64,000 nt of DNA from the NCBI GenBank assembly GCA_012729555.1, contig JAAYCX010000019.1, forward strand, positions 1-64,000. Direction: 5' to 3'. This stretch comes from Acidobacteriota bacterium (GTDB lineage: Bacteria > Acidobacteriota > UBA6911). Below, one piece after another: positions 38,183-48,061 of the stretch. The stretch's first letter is position 1, and the number at the start of each line of letters is the position of its first letter. Under the pieces are notes generated by a model. The model did not search any database, was not told the origin of the DNA, and saw only the letters and a list, made by a program, of their open reading frames with translations. Position numbers and translations under genes: made by a program.

Positions 38183-39421
38183 ATGGAAAAAGCAGTGACC
38201 GAGGCTCCAACTACATCGATCCCGATATCCAACCGGGCCCGGCTGACGCCGCCGTCTCCGATCCGGAAACTGGCCCACCTGGCCAACCGGGCCAAGGCGG
38301 CGGGGACCCGGGTGTACCACCTGAACATCGGGCAGCCGGACATCGAATCCCCCGGGGAATTCCTGGAGGGGCTCAGGGCGTACGACCAGAAGGTCGTCTC
38401 CTACGAGCAGTCGCAGGGGAACGAGGCGCTGCGGGCCGCCTGGTCCGCCTACGCCAACCGGACCCTGGACCTCCGGACCGCCCCCGAGCAGTTCCTGATC
38501 ACCGTGGGCGCGAGCGAAGCGCTGGTCTTTCTGTTCATGACCTGCTGCGACCCCGGGGACGAGATCCTCATCTTCGACCCCACCTACGCCAACTACCTCG
38601 GTTTCGCCTCGATCGCGGGCGTCACCCTGGTCCCCGTTCTGAGCGACATGGAGCACGATTTCGCGCTCCCCGACCGGGACCGGATCGAACGCTCGATCAC
38701 GCCGCGGACGCGCGCGATCCTCCTCTGCAACCCGAACAACCCCACCGGGACCGTCTACGACCGGCAGAATCTCGAATTCCTGTTCGGCCTGTGCGAGGAG
38801 CACAATCTCTTTTTCGTGGTCGACGAAACGTACCGCGAGTTCGTCTACGACGATCTCCAGCCCCTGAGCATGCTCCACCTGGCGCCGCGAAGCGACCGCG
38901 TCATCGTCGTCGACAGCCTGTCGAAGCGCTTCAGCCTCTGCGGGGCGCGCGTGGGCTGCCTGATCACGGCCAACGAATCGATCCTGGCGGCGGTCCTGAA
39001 GATCCTCCAGGCGCGGCTGGCGGCTCCCACCATAGAGCAGTTCGCCGCGGCCTACATGTTGGAGCGGATCGGGGACGACTACCTGGAAAACATGCGGCTC
39101 GAGTTCCTTTCCCGCCGCGACACCCTTTACCGGGAGGTGAAGCGGATACCGGGCGTGGCGATCCACAAGCCCCGGGGGGCCTTTTACACCCTGGTCCAGC
39201 TTCCGGTGCGCGACGCCGACCATTTCGCCGCCTTTCTGCTGGACGGCTTTTCCCACCGCGGGGCCACCACCTTCATCGCGCCGGCGGCCGGGTTTTACAT
39301 GCAGAACGACCGCGGGAGGGACAAGGCCCGCATCGCCTACGTTCTCCGGAGCGCCGAGATCGAGGAGGCGGTCGCCGCGCTGGCCGCCGGGCTCGCGCGG
39401 TATCAGCAGCAGTACCCTTAA
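38183..39421 (+). CDS. Pyridoxal-phosphate aminotransferase, class I/II
   Basis: 412 residues. Fold type I aminotransferase marks: LNIGQPDIESP, SYEQSQGNEALR, the cofactor-binding NPNNPTGTVYD and VDETYREFVYD, the Schiff-base Lys in DSLSKRFSLCGARVG, and the substrate-carboxylate Arg near the end (KARIAYV). It is closest in look to aspartate/alanine-type aminotransferases. The amino donor cannot be told from sequence. It stands alone, before the succinate dehydrogenase operon. Confidence 0.9.
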   Translation: MEKAVTEAPTTSIPISNRARLTPPSPIRKLAHLANRAKAAGTRVYHLNIGQPDIESPGEFLEGLRAYDQKVVSYEQSQGNEALRAAWSAYANRTLDLRTAPEQFLITVGASEALVFLFMTCCDPGDEILIFDPTYANYLGFASIAGVTLVPVLSDMEHDFALPDRDRIERSITPRTRAILLCNPNNPTGTVYDRQNLEFLFGLCEEHNLFFVVDETYREFVYDDLQPLSMLHLAPRSDRVIVVDSLSKRFSLCGARVGCLITANESILAAVLKILQARLAAPTIEQFAAAYMLERIGDDYLENMRLEFLSRRDTLYREVKRIPGVAIHKPRGAFYTLVQLPVRDADHFAAFLLDGFSHRGATTFIAPAAGFYMQNDRGRDKARIAYVLRSAEIEEAVAALAAGLARYQQQYP

Positions 39422-39574
39422 ACCGGAAACCCGGCGCTCCCCGCTTCCTTGCCGCACGATTTTGCAGCAGAATCCCGGGCGCGGTCTTTCCGGAACCCGA
39501 TTGCGGCACGAAGTACGCAATCCCAGGAAGCGTTAGACCTTAACATTTATCGAATGGATAGGAGGGGCCGTCGT

Positions 39575-41293
39575 ATGGCCGATGTTCAGACTCATGACCT
39601 CATCATTCTCGGGGCGGGATTAGCCGGCCTGCGCGCAGCCATCGAGGCGTCGCGCGTGACACAGGGCAATATCGATATCGCGCTCATTTCCAAAAACCAG
39701 CTGATGCGGGCGCATTCCGTGGCCGCGGAAGGGGGCACCGCCGCGGTCCTCCGTCCCGAGGACGGCGACAGCCTCCAGCTGCACGCCTGGGATACGGTCC
39801 TGGGAAGCGATTTCCTGGCCGACCAGGACGTCGTGGACCTGTTCGTGCGCTCCATACCGGGCGAGATCCTCCAGCTGGACCATTGGGGAATCCCCTGGAC
39901 CCGCCGTTCGGACGGCCGCATCGCCCAGCGCCCCTTCGGGGGGCACAGCTACCCCCGCGCCGTGCTCGCGCAGGACAAGACCGGCTTCTTCGAAATGCAG
40001 ACGCTGTACGACACGGTCAACCGGTTTCCGCGCGTGAAGCACTACAACGAACACTTCATCACCTCGATCCTGATCGAGGACAACGCTTTCGCGGGACTCA
40101 CGGCCATCGACATGACCACGGGGAAGTTCAAGGTCATGCGCGGCAAGGCCCTCATCGTGGCCAGCGGCGGCGGCGGCACCCTTTTCGGTTTCACCACCTA
40201 CTCGCAGACGGTCACGGGCGACGGCATGGCGCTGGCCTACCGCGCCGGCATACCCCTCGAAGACATGGAGTTCCTCCAGTTCCACCCCACCGGCCTGGTC
40301 CCCTCGGGCATCCTCATCACCGAGGCCTGCCGCGGGGAAGGGGGCTACCTGGTCAACAACAAGGGGGAGCGCTTCATGCACAAGTACGCGCCCGCCAAGG
40401 TGGAGCTGGGACCGCGCGACCTGATCTCCCGCTCCGAGATGATCGAGATCGAGGAGGGGCACGGGTTCGAGGGGCCGGACGGGCTCGACTACATCCACCT
40501 CGACCTGCGGCACCTGGGGGCGAAGCGGATCAACGAACAGCTCCCCCTCATCCGCGAGGTCTGCATCGAGTTCAACGACCTCGACCCGATCGAGGAACCG
40601 ATCCCCTGCCGCCCGGTCGCCCACTATTCCATGGGGGGGATCGAGACCGACATCAAGGGAGCCACCCGGGTCAAGGGGATCTGGGCCGCGGGCGAAGCCG
40701 CCTGCGTCAGCCTGCACGGCGCCAACCGCCTGGGCTCCAACTCCACGGCCGAATGCCTGGTCTGGGGCAGGATCGCTGGCGCGGAAACCGGCCGCTACTG
40801 CGCGGAAGTGAGCGCGGCGGCCCCCGTTCCCGAAGCCAGGGTGCAGGCCGAATACAAGCGCATCTACGAGGAACTGATGTCGCAAAGCGGCAAGGAGAAC
40901 CTGTACGAAATCCGCCGGGAGCTGCGCACCTGCATGGACGCCCACGCCGGGGTCTTCCGCACCGAGGCCCTGATGAGCAAGGGGCTGGAAAAGATCCGGT
41001 CGCTGCGCGGCCGGTACCGGAACATCAGCATCCAGGACAAGAACTCCGTCTACAACACCAACCTGTACCACGCGCTGGAGCTCGCCAACCTGCTCGATCT
41101 GGCCGAGGTGACGCTGCTGGGGGCCCTCACGCGCACGGAATCGCGCGGCGCCCACGCCCGCCGCGACTTCCCGCAGCGCGACGACGCCAACTGGCTCAAG
41201 CACACGCTGGCGTTTCATACCGACCAGGGCCCGAGGCTCGATTACAAGCCGGTGACGATCAACACCTGGAAGCCCGTCGAACGGAAATATTAA
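39575..41293 (+). CDS. sdhA: Succinate dehydrogenase/fumarate reductase flavoprotein subunit
   Basis: 572 residues, with GGAGG correctly placed before the ATG at 39575. The FAD-binding IILGAGLAGLRAAIEAS is followed by AHSVAAEGGTAAV, whose His binds FAD covalently. Substrate and active-site blocks include QFHPTGLVPSGILITEACRGEGG and PVAHYSMGGIETD, with ANRLGSNSTAECLVWG near the cofactor. It interconverts succinate and fumarate. Gene order A-C-D-B follows. Confidence 0.94.
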   Translation: MADVQTHDLIILGAGLAGLRAAIEASRVTQGNIDIALISKNQLMRAHSVAAEGGTAAVLRPEDGDSLQLHAWDTVLGSDFLADQDVVDLFVRSIPGEILQLDHWGIPWTRRSDGRIAQRPFGGHSYPRAVLAQDKTGFFEMQTLYDTVNRFPRVKHYNEHFITSILIEDNAFAGLTAIDMTTGKFKVMRGKALIVASGGGGTLFGFTTYSQTVTGDGMALAYRAGIPLEDMEFLQFHPTGLVPSGILITEACRGEGGYLVNNKGERFMHKYAPAKVELGPRDLISRSEMIEIEEGHGFEGPDGLDYIHLDLRHLGAKRINEQLPLIREVCIEFNDLDPIEEPIPCRPVAHYSMGGIETDIKGATRVKGIWAAGEAACVSLHGANRLGSNSTAECLVWGRIAGAETGRYCAEVSAAAPVPEARVQAEYKRIYEELMSQSGKENLYEIRRELRTCMDAHAGVFRTEALMSKGLEKIRSLRGRYRNISIQDKNSVYNTNLYHALELANLLDLAEVTLLGALTRTESRGAHARRDFPQRDDANWLKHTLAFHTDQGPRLDYKPVTINTWKPVERKY

Positions 41294-41317
41294 TATTTCA
41301 AGGACAGAGGAGCACCT

Positions 41318-41752
41318 ATGCAACACCGATACAAGAACAACCTTGGATTATGGGGCTGGCTCGGCGGAGGCCGTTACGGCGCCGACCGTTACGCCTACGC
41401 GCTTCACCGCCTGACCGGCCTGGGCATCCTGGCCTATTTCCTGATGCACATCTTCGTCACCGGCACCCGCGTCGACGGCCCCGAGGCCTGGGAAAGCGCC
41501 ATGCGCTTCTTCGAGAACCCGCTCTTCAGGCTCGGCGAGTTCCTGGTCTTCCTGGCCTTTCTCTACCACGCGGTCAACGGCATCCGGCTGGTGCTGGTCG
41601 AACTCGGCCTGCTGGTCGGAAAGCCGGGGCTCCCGTCGTACCCTTACAGCCACTCGGTCATCCGGCAGAGGCCCGTCCTGGTCGTCGCCATGGTGATCAC
41701 CGCGGTCCTGGTCCTGTTCGCCGGCGCGGATTTCTTATTCTTGACGAAATAG
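41318..41752 (+). CDS. sdhC: Succinate dehydrogenase/fumarate reductase membrane anchor, cytochrome b subunit C
   Basis: 144 residues with three membrane helices. HRLTGLGILAYFLMHIF and YHAVNGIRLVLVELG contain the heme-ligand-type histidines with the conserved H-x3-G-x-R pattern of SdhC proteins. It binds heme and quinone in the inner membrane together with the next subunit. Confidence 0.88.
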   Translation: MQHRYKNNLGLWGWLGGGRYGADRYAYALHRLTGLGILAYFLMHIFVTGTRVDGPEAWESAMRFFENPLFRLGEFLVFLAFLYHAVNGIRLVLVELGLLVGKPGLPSYPYSHSVIRQRPVLVVAMVITAVLVLFAGADFLFLTK

Positions 41753-41761
41753 GAGGGAACC

Positions 41762-42133
41762 ATGCGTGAATCCAGACTATGGTTCTGGCACATTCTGACT
41801 GCCGTGGTGATACTGTTCCTGCTCGGCCTGCACATGGGCATCATGCACATGGGCACCCTCATGGAGGCTCTCGGGCTCGGCTCCACGCACCCCACCGCCT
41901 CGGCCGAGGTCTTCGAGCGCAGCCGGCAGTTCTTCTTCATGATCACCTACATCGCCCTGCTGGGAACCGCGCTCTTTCACGGTCTGTACGGTTTCCGCAG
42001 CATTCTGTGTGAACTTTCCCTCTCGAAGACGCTCCAGAAAGCGATCGGGAGGCTCTGCACCGCCGCCGGTTTTGCCCTGTTCCTGTACGGAACCTATGTC
42101 GCCGTGCGGGTGTTTCAGATGAAGGGAGTCTAA
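41762..42133 (+). CDS. sdhD: Succinate dehydrogenase/fumarate reductase membrane anchor, subunit D
   Basis: 123 residues with three membrane helices. WHILTAVVILFLLGLHMGIMH and LFHGLYGFRSILCELS repeat the His...G-x-R pattern. It starts 9 bases after sdhC and pairs with it as the quinone-reactive anchor. Two anchor subunits suggest a C/D-type complex. Confidence 0.85.
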   Translation: MRESRLWFWHILTAVVILFLLGLHMGIMHMGTLMEALGLGSTHPTASAEVFERSRQFFFMITYIALLGTALFHGLYGFRSILCELSLSKTLQKAIGRLCTAAGFALFLYGTYVAVRVFQMKGV

Positions 42134-42135
42134 CC

Positions 42136-42987
42136 ATGAGCACATCCACTGAATCGGGCAAAATCAAGACCATCATCTTCGAAGTGCTGCGCTACGACCC
42201 TGAAAAGGGGGGAACCCCCCATCTTCAGGAATTCACCGTCCCGCTCCACAAGGGGATGACGGTGCTGGACGGGCTGCACTGGATCAAGGAGCACGAGGAC
42301 CCCACGCTCACCTGGCGCTCCTCGTGCCGCATGGGGATCTGCGGTTCCTGCGGCATGTTCATCAACGGGCTGCCGCGCCTGGCCTGCACCAACCAGATCA
42401 CGCACCTGCACTCGGACCGGGTCGTCATCAAGCCGCTCCCCAATTTCGACATCATCCGCGACCTGGTCCCCGACCTGGAGAGCCTGTTCGACCGGCACCG
42501 GTCGGTCAAGCCCTACCTCATCCGCCGGGACCGGATCGAGCAGAACAGCCCGACCCGGGAGTACTTCCAGTCCTCGGAGGAGCTGGTGAACTACATCCAG
42601 TTCGCCTACTGCATCAAGTGCGGCCTCTGCCTGTCCGCCTGCCCCACGGTGGCGACCTCGGAAGACTACACCGGGCCCCAGGCCCTGACCCAGGGATGGC
42701 GCTACCTCGCCGACACCCGGGACGAGGGGACCGAGGAGCATTCCGAGGAGGTCTATTCCAAGCACGGCGTCTACCGCTGCCACTTCGCCGGCGCCTGTTC
42801 CCAGGTCTGCCCCAAGGGGGTCGACCCGGCGATGGCCATCCAGCTCGCCAAGCAGGCGGCCTTCCTGAAATCGATGGGGTTGTGCAAGGACAAGCCGGGC
42901 GCGCCGGTGACGGCGCCGGTCGAAAACTGGGTCTCCGAAAAGGAGATCCCCAAGCCCCCCGAGCCCACCGTGGCCCGGGAATCGTAG
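42136..42987 (+). CDS. sdhB: Succinate dehydrogenase/fumarate reductase iron-sulfur subunit
   Basis: 283 residues. The [2Fe-2S] domain has [22 protein letters not shown]. The C-terminal domain has [12 protein letters not shown] for [4Fe-4S], and [17 protein letters not shown], which completes the remaining clusters. It passes electrons between flavin and quinone. It is last in the operon, followed by a strong terminator. Confidence 0.94.
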   Translation: MSTSTESGKIKTIIFEVLRYDPEKGGTPHLQEFTVPLHKGMTVLDGLHWIKEHEDPTLTWRSSCRMGICGSCGMFINGLPRLACTNQITHLHSDRVVIKPLPNFDIIRDLVPDLESLFDRHRSVKPYLIRRDRIEQNSPTREYFQSSEELVNYIQFAYCIKCGLCLSACPTVATSEDYTGPQALTQGWRYLADTRDEGTEEHSEEVYSKHGVYRCHFAGACSQVCPKGVDPAMAIQLAKQAAFLKSMGLCKDKPGAPVTAPVENWVSEKEIPKPPEPTVARES

Positions 42988-43030
42988 CGGCCGCGCGGGC
43001 CCCCCGGGGCCCGCGTTCCCTTTTCGCACG

Positions 43031-43058
43031 CGGCCGACCCGCCGGTCGGCCGTTTTTC
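43031..43058 (+). terminator. Terminator of the sdh operon
   Basis: CGGCCGACC - CGCC - GGTCGGCCG, a perfect nine-pair stem, followed by TTTTTCTTT. It lies 43 bases after the sdhB stop and just before rnhA. Confidence 0.85.
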
Positions 43059-43073
43059 TTTGGGAGGCGACGG

Positions 43074-43550
43074 GTGACCAGACAGGTGGAGATCTTTACC
43101 GACGGGGCCTGCCGCCGCAATCCCGGCCCGGGGGGCTACGGCGTGGTGCTCCTCTACGAGTCCCGCCGCCGGGAGCTTTCGGGCGGCTTCCGGCTGACGA
43201 CCAACAACCGGATGGAAATCCTGGCCGCCATCGCGGGCCTGGAGGCCCTGAAGGAACCGTGCCGCGTCCGCCTCTACAGCGACAGCCAGTACCTCGTCAA
43301 CGCGATCGAGAAGGGGTGGGCCGCCCGCTGGCGCGCCGCCGGCTGGAAGCGCAACAGCCGGGAGAAGGCGGTCAACCCCGACCTCTGGGAGCGCCTGCTG
43401 GAGCTCTGCCGCGTCCACCGGGTCGAGTTCCTCTGGGTGCGCGGGCACGCGGGCCATCCCGAGAACGAGCGCTGCGACCGGCTGGCGACCGCCGCGGCCG
43501 ACGCGCCCGACCTCGGCGTGGACGAGGGGTACGAGCGCTCCCCGTCCTAG
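43074..43550 (+). CDS. rnhA: Ribonuclease HI
   Basis: 158 residues from a GTG with GGGAGG six bases before it. It degrades RNA in RNA-DNA hybrids. The four catalytic acids are present in [32 protein letters not shown] and [27 protein letters not shown] forms the basic handle. Confidence 0.94.
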   Translation: MTRQVEIFTDGACRRNPGPGGYGVVLLYESRRRELSGGFRLTTNNRMEILAAIAGLEALKEPCRVRLYSDSQYLVNAIEKGWAARWRAAGWKRNSREKAVNPDLWERLLELCRVHRVEFLWVRGHAGHPENERCDRLATAAADAPDLGVDEGYERSPS

Positions 43551-43564
43551 GGAGGTCCCGGACC

Positions 43565-44566
43565 ATGGAGACGACCTATCGCTGGATCCTCGATTCCGGG
43601 GGGGCCGGGCGCGGCGCCTGGCAGGGGGGGGTCCTCTACGAGTTCATGCGCTGGTGCCGCCTCCACGGCCGCTACCCCCGCGCCGCCATGGGAGCCTCCG
43701 TCGGCGGCTACGCCGCGGCCGACGTGGCCACCGGGACCGAGGAGACGGTGATGAAGGGGTGGCGTCACTGGGGCACCCCGGCGCGGCGCGGGCCGAAGTA
43801 CGGCCGCTTCCGCGCCCTCCTGGCCGCGTCGACGCGGTACGTGATGGCCGAGCGGGAGCTCGAGGGAGTCTTCGACGCCGACCCCCCGCTCCGGCTCCTG
43901 ATCTTCACCACCAGGGTCCGCCGCCTCGACGGCCGCCCCTTCGGGCGCGCCGACCGGCTCCGCTTCTTCCTGAAGGCCGCCATGCGCAAGCTTCCCGCGG
44001 GGTGGAAGTACCTCCCCTCCGGGTACGCGGAAGACCCCGTCATCTTCGCCCACCCCCTCCCCCCGGAGCTCCGGTCGGAAGGGGTCCGCCCTCTCGCGCG
44101 GGGGAACTACCACCGCGTCATCGAGGCCTCCTGCCTGATCCCGGTGGCCATGGGCCTCCCGCTCGCGCCCGGGGACCTCGGCCAGGGGGACTGCCCGGGG
44201 GACCGCGGCGCCGTCTTCATCGACGGCGGGTACACGCTCAAGATGCCGCTCGCCCGCTTCGAATCGGACCCGGCCCTGGCCCCCCTCGCCCGCTGGGCGG
44301 CGGCCGACCGGACCCTCGTCTTCTGCTGCGACCCGGGGGGGGCGCTGTGGGAGACCAGCTCCCGGCTGCGCCGGCTGGACGGGGAGCCCGCCGTGCGCCG
44401 CGCGGTGCGGGAAAACCGCCTGCTCGTCATCCGCCCGGACCACAGGGTCGAGGCGGGCTTCCTCTGCATGGACAACGAGACGGCGTTCCGCACCTTCGAG
44501 CGGGGGCGCGAGCAGGCCCGGCGCCTGCTCCGGTCCGCGGAGGTCCTCCGCTTCCTGGAGGGGTGA
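43565..44566 (+). CDS. Patatin-like phospholipase
   Basis: 333 residues. An oxyanion-hole-like glycine-rich stretch (LDSGGAGRGAWQGGVLYEF) opens the protein. The nucleophile Ser lies in GASVGGYAAA (G-x-S-x-G), and the partner Asp in VFIDGGYTLKMPL. This is the Ser-Asp dyad of patatin lipases. No signal peptide is seen. It starts 14 bases after rnhA with GGGAGG. The lipid substrate is unknown. Confidence 0.8.
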   Translation: METTYRWILDSGGAGRGAWQGGVLYEFMRWCRLHGRYPRAAMGASVGGYAAADVATGTEETVMKGWRHWGTPARRGPKYGRFRALLAASTRYVMAERELEGVFDADPPLRLLIFTTRVRRLDGRPFGRADRLRFFLKAAMRKLPAGWKYLPSGYAEDPVIFAHPLPPELRSEGVRPLARGNYHRVIEASCLIPVAMGLPLAPGDLGQGDCPGDRGAVFIDGGYTLKMPLARFESDPALAPLARWAAADRTLVFCCDPGGALWETSSRLRRLDGEPAVRRAVRENRLLVIRPDHRVEAGFLCMDNETAFRTFERGREQARRLLRSAEVLRFLEG

Positions 44567-44572
44567 GCTCCC

Positions 44573-46837
44573 CTACCTGGGCCGGTTGAACCGCGCCATC
44601 AGGTCCCCGACCGAGGCGTTCCGGCGCCCGCCGGCCGCGGCCCGCTTCTCCCCGGCCCCCTTCCCCTCCCGCCGCCCTCCCGCCCGTCCGGGCGACTTCA
44701 TCGAGAGCGCGATCCGCTTGAGCGCCTCGTTCACCTCGAGCACCCGCACCTTGACGATCTGCCCCACCTTCACCACCTTCTTCGGGTCGTCCACGAACCG
44801 GTCGGCGAGCTGCGACACGTGCACCAGCCCGTCCTGGTGCACCCCGATGTCGACGAAGGCCCCGAAATTGGCCACGTTGGTGACCACCCCCTCGAGCTCC
44901 ATCCCCGGGACGAGGTCCTTGAGCTCCCGGACCCCCTCGTCGAAACGCGCGTAGCGGAATTCCGCCCGCGGGTCGCGTCCCGGTTTTTCCAGCTCCGCGA
45001 CGATGTCCCGCAGCGTCGGCTCCCCGATCTCCGCGGTGACGTACTTCCCGAGGTCGAGGCGGGCGAGCCCGGCGGGGTCTTCCGTGACCTTTTCCAGGGG
45101 GACGCCGAGGTCCGCGGCGATCCGCTCTACGATGACGTAGCTCTCCGGGTGCACCGCGGTGCCGTCGAGCGGGTTGGCGCCGTCGCGGATCCGGAGGAAC
45201 CCGGCCGCCTGCTCGAAGGTCTTGGGGCCGAACTGCGGCACCTCGAGCAGCTCCTGCCGGCTGCGGTAGGGCCCGCGGGCGTTCCGGCAGGCGACGATGT
45301 TGCGCGCCACGGCCCCCGATATCCCGGCGACGTAGCCGAGGAGTTCCCGGGAGGCCAGGTTCAGGTCGACGCCGACGTAGTTGACGCAGCTCTCCACCGT
45401 GTCGTTGAGCTTTTCCCGGAGCAGGCGCTGGTCCACGTCGTGTTGGTACTGCCCGACGCCGATCGATTTGGGGTCGATCTTCACCAGCTCCGCCAGCGGG
45501 TCCTGGAGCCGGCGCGCGATGCTGACGGCCCCCCGGACGGTCAGGTCGAGATCGGGAAACTCCTCGATCGCCGCCTCGCTCGCGGAGTAGACGCTCGCGC
45601 CCGCCTCGCTCACCATGACCTTGAGCGGCTTTTTTTCGAGCCCCCCGAGGACCTCCCCGACGAAGCCCTCCGTCTCGCGCCCGGCGGTCCCGTTGCCGAT
45701 GGCGACGAGCTCGATGGCGTGGGTGCGGATCAGCCCGGCGAGGACGCGGGCCGCCTCCGCCCGTTCCCGGTCCGATTTGTGGGGCTGGATCGTGACATGT
45801 TCGAGGAGCTTGCCGGTGCCGTCCACGGCCGCGACCTTGCACCCGGTCCGGAACCCGGGGTCGATCCCGAGGGTCGGCTTCATCCCCGCCGGGCTCGCCA
45901 GGAGGAGTTCGCGCAGGTTGGTCTCGAAGGTCCGGATCGACTCCCGGTCCGCGGCCACCTTCTTCTCGTAGCGCACCTCCCCGACGAGGGTGGCGCGCAT
46001 CAGCCGCTCGAAGGCGTCCGCCAGCATCGCGCGCAGGAACTCCCGCACCCCCGGCGCCGCCGTCCGGATCTCCCTCTCCTCGAGGTACGCGGCGACGGCC
46101 GCCGCGTCGAACTCGATGGTGAAGGAGAGCACCCCCTCGGCCTCCCCGCGCCGCAGCGCGAGCATGTTGTGCGGGGCGATCTCCCCGACGCGCGCCCGGT
46201 AGTCGCGGTACATCTCGAACTTGGTGGTGCCCGCGGGGCGGTCCTCGCCGATCTTCGAGACGAACTCCCCTTTCGAGACGAGGAAGTCGCGCAGGTGCCG
46301 GCGCAGCTCGGCCTTCTCGGAGACCTCCTCGGCCAGGATGTCGGACGCCCCCCGGAGCGCGTCCGCCGCGGAGGCGACCCCCGTCTCCCCGTTCACGTAG
46401 CCGGCCGCCTCCGTTTCGAGGTCGGCGTCCGGGGCGCCCGCAGCGTTGAGCTCCCGGATCCGGGCGGCCAGCGGCTCGAGCCCCTTCTCCCTGGCGATGG
46501 TGGCCCGCGTCCGCCTTTTGGGCTTGTAGGGGAGGTAGAGGTCCTCGAGCTCCGTTTTCTGCATGCAGGCTTCGATTTTGGCCTTCAGCCCTTCGGTGAG
46601 CTTCCCCTGCTCCTCGATCGACTTGAGGATCGTTCCCCTGCGCTCCCCGAGCTCGGTGAGGTAGGTGTGCCGCTCCAGGAGCGCGCGCAGCTGCACCTCG
46701 TTCATTTCCCCGGTGCGTTCCTTGCGGTACCGGGCGATGAAGGGGACGGTCCCCCCCTCGGCGAAGAGCGCGAGCGCGCTTTGCACCTGGCCGATTCCCA
46801 GCGAGAGTTCCCCTGCTACGATCTGTTCGATATTCAT
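44573..46837 (-). CDS. tex: Tex-family RNA-binding transcription accessory protein
   Basis: 754 residues. The order is an N-terminal helical domain, a YqgF-like domain (TLGIDPGFRTGCKVAAVDGTGKLLEH), two helix-hairpin-helix motifs (YVGVDLNLASRELL, ARNIVACRNARGPYRSRQELL) and a C-terminal S1 RNA-binding domain (LEGVVTNVANFGAFVDIGV, DGLVHVSQLAD). The tail is basic. It starts at MNIEQIVAGEL (46837); the upstream frame is not family-like. Tex influences transcription and RNA turnover. Confidence 0.95.
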   Translation of the reverse strand: MNIEQIVAGELSLGIGQVQSALALFAEGGTVPFIARYRKERTGEMNEVQLRALLERHTYLTELGERRGTILKSIEEQGKLTEGLKAKIEACMQKTELEDLYLPYKPKRRTRATIAREKGLEPLAARIRELNAAGAPDADLETEAAGYVNGETGVASAADALRGASDILAEEVSEKAELRRHLRDFLVSKGEFVSKIGEDRPAGTTKFEMYRDYRARVGEIAPHNMLALRRGEAEGVLSFTIEFDAAAVAAYLEEREIRTAAPGVREFLRAMLADAFERLMRATLVGEVRYEKKVAADRESIRTFETNLRELLLASPAGMKPTLGIDPGFRTGCKVAAVDGTGKLLEHVTIQPHKSDRERAEAARVLAGLIRTHAIELVAIGNGTAGRETEGFVGEVLGGLEKKPLKVMVSEAGASVYSASEAAIEEFPDLDLTVRGAVSIARRLQDPLAELVKIDPKSIGVGQYQHDVDQRLLREKLNDTVESCVNYVGVDLNLASRELLGYVAGISGAVARNIVACRNARGPYRSRQELLEVPQFGPKTFEQAAGFLRIRDGANPLDGTAVHPESYVIVERIAADLGVPLEKVTEDPAGLARLDLGKYVTAEIGEPTLRDIVAELEKPGRDPRAEFRYARFDEGVRELKDLVPGMELEGVVTNVANFGAFVDIGVHQDGLVHVSQLADRFVDDPKKVVKVGQIVKVRVLEVNEALKRIALSMKSPGRAGGRREGKGAGEKRAAAGGRRNASVGDLMARFNRPR

Positions 46838-46975
46838 GATTTCCGTGGATTCACCGTTTTGAATGGATGGACATGGCAGACCCCTGAAGATTACCCTCCG
46901 GGGGCCTCCGCGCCAAGGCACACGGGCAAGAAATCATTCCCCCCGGGCCCCTTTCTGTGGTTCAATGCCGCCGTC

Positions 46976-48061
46976 ATGATCCGATCGCCCAACCTCGAGC
47001 GCCTGCTGCGGGACGTGTCCCGCTCCTTTTACCTGACGCTCGCCATCCTCCCGCGCGCCATCAAACCCCAGCTGCGGCTGGCCTACCTGCTGGCGCGGGC
47101 GACCGATACGGTCGCCGACACCGAGGGGGTCCCCGCCGGCCGCCGCCGCGAGATCCTCGCCGCCATGGGCGCCGCCATCCGTGACTGCGGCGCGGGACGC
47201 CGGGCGGCGGCCCCCGATCTCGCGGAGCTCCTCGCCCGCCCGGGCCCGACGGAGGGGGAGCGGCGGCTGCTGCGCCATTTCGGGGAGGTGCTCGGGAGGC
47301 TGCGGGATTTCGACGCCGAGGACCGGGCCGAGATCGCCGGGGTGCTCGAAACAATCACGGCCGGCCAGGACGCGGACCTGCTGCGCTTCGGCGGTTGCGG
47401 ACCGGACCGGATCGGGGCGCTCGATTCGGACGAGGAGCTGCAGCTGTACACCTACCGGGTCGCCGGCTGCGTGGGGGAGTTCTGGACCAGCCTCTGCCTC
47501 CGCCGTCTCTTCCCCGGCGCGGTCGCGGACCGCGAGCGGTTGCTCGAGGACGCCGTCCGCTTCGGCAGGGGGCTGCAGCTGGTCAACATCCTGCGCGACC
47601 TGCCGAAGGACCTGGCCGCGGGGCGCTGCTACATCCCCTCCCGGCGCATGGCGAAATACGGGCTGCGGCCCGCGGATATCCTCGACGCGCGCTACTGGCG
47701 CCTCTTCCGCCCCCTTTACGCCCGCTACCTCGGGGAGGCGGAGGAGCACCTCGCCGCCGGCTGGCGCTACACCACCGCGCTCCCCTTCCGGAGCGTCCGG
47801 GTCCGGCTGGCCTCGGCCTGGCCGCTCCTGATCGGAGTCCGGACCCTCGGCCTCCTCCGCTCGGCCGAGGTGACGGGCGGAGCCGCCCGGGTGAAGGTCG
47901 GCCGCGGCGCCGTCCGGGGCCTCCTCCTCCGCTCCCTCCTCCTCTACCCTTTCCGCGCGAAATGGGACCGCCTTTTCGACGAGGCCCGCGCCCTCACTTC
48001 CGCCCCTCCGCCAGGAGGGTCTGAAAATGGGGCGCCTCCTCCTCCCGCGCGACCACGCTGA
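46976..48061 (+). CDS. Squalene/phytoene synthase family protein
   Basis: 361 residues. It condenses prenyl diphosphates head to head. The two Asp-rich motifs are present: ATDTVADTE (first) and NILRDLPKDLAAGRCYIP (second). SRSFYLTLAILPRAIKPQL is the conserved N-terminal block. The C-terminus has hydrophobic segments (WPLLIGVRTLGLLRS, VRGLLLRSLLLYPF), as in membrane-bound squalene synthases, which favours squalene over phytoene. No cyclase gene is nearby. Its last 68 bases overlap the convergent methyltransferase gene. Confidence 0.85.
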   Translation: MIRSPNLERLLRDVSRSFYLTLAILPRAIKPQLRLAYLLARATDTVADTEGVPAGRRREILAAMGAAIRDCGAGRRAAAPDLAELLARPGPTEGERRLLRHFGEVLGRLRDFDAEDRAEIAGVLETITAGQDADLLRFGGCGPDRIGALDSDEELQLYTYRVAGCVGEFWTSLCLRRLFPGAVADRERLLEDAVRFGRGLQLVNILRDLPKDLAAGRCYIPSRRMAKYGLRPADILDARYWRLFRPLYARYLGEAEEHLAAGWRYTTALPFRSVRVRLASAWPLLIGVRTLGLLRSAEVTGGAARVKVGRGAVRGLLLRSLLLYPFRAKWDRLFDEARALTSAPPPGGSENGAPPPPARPR

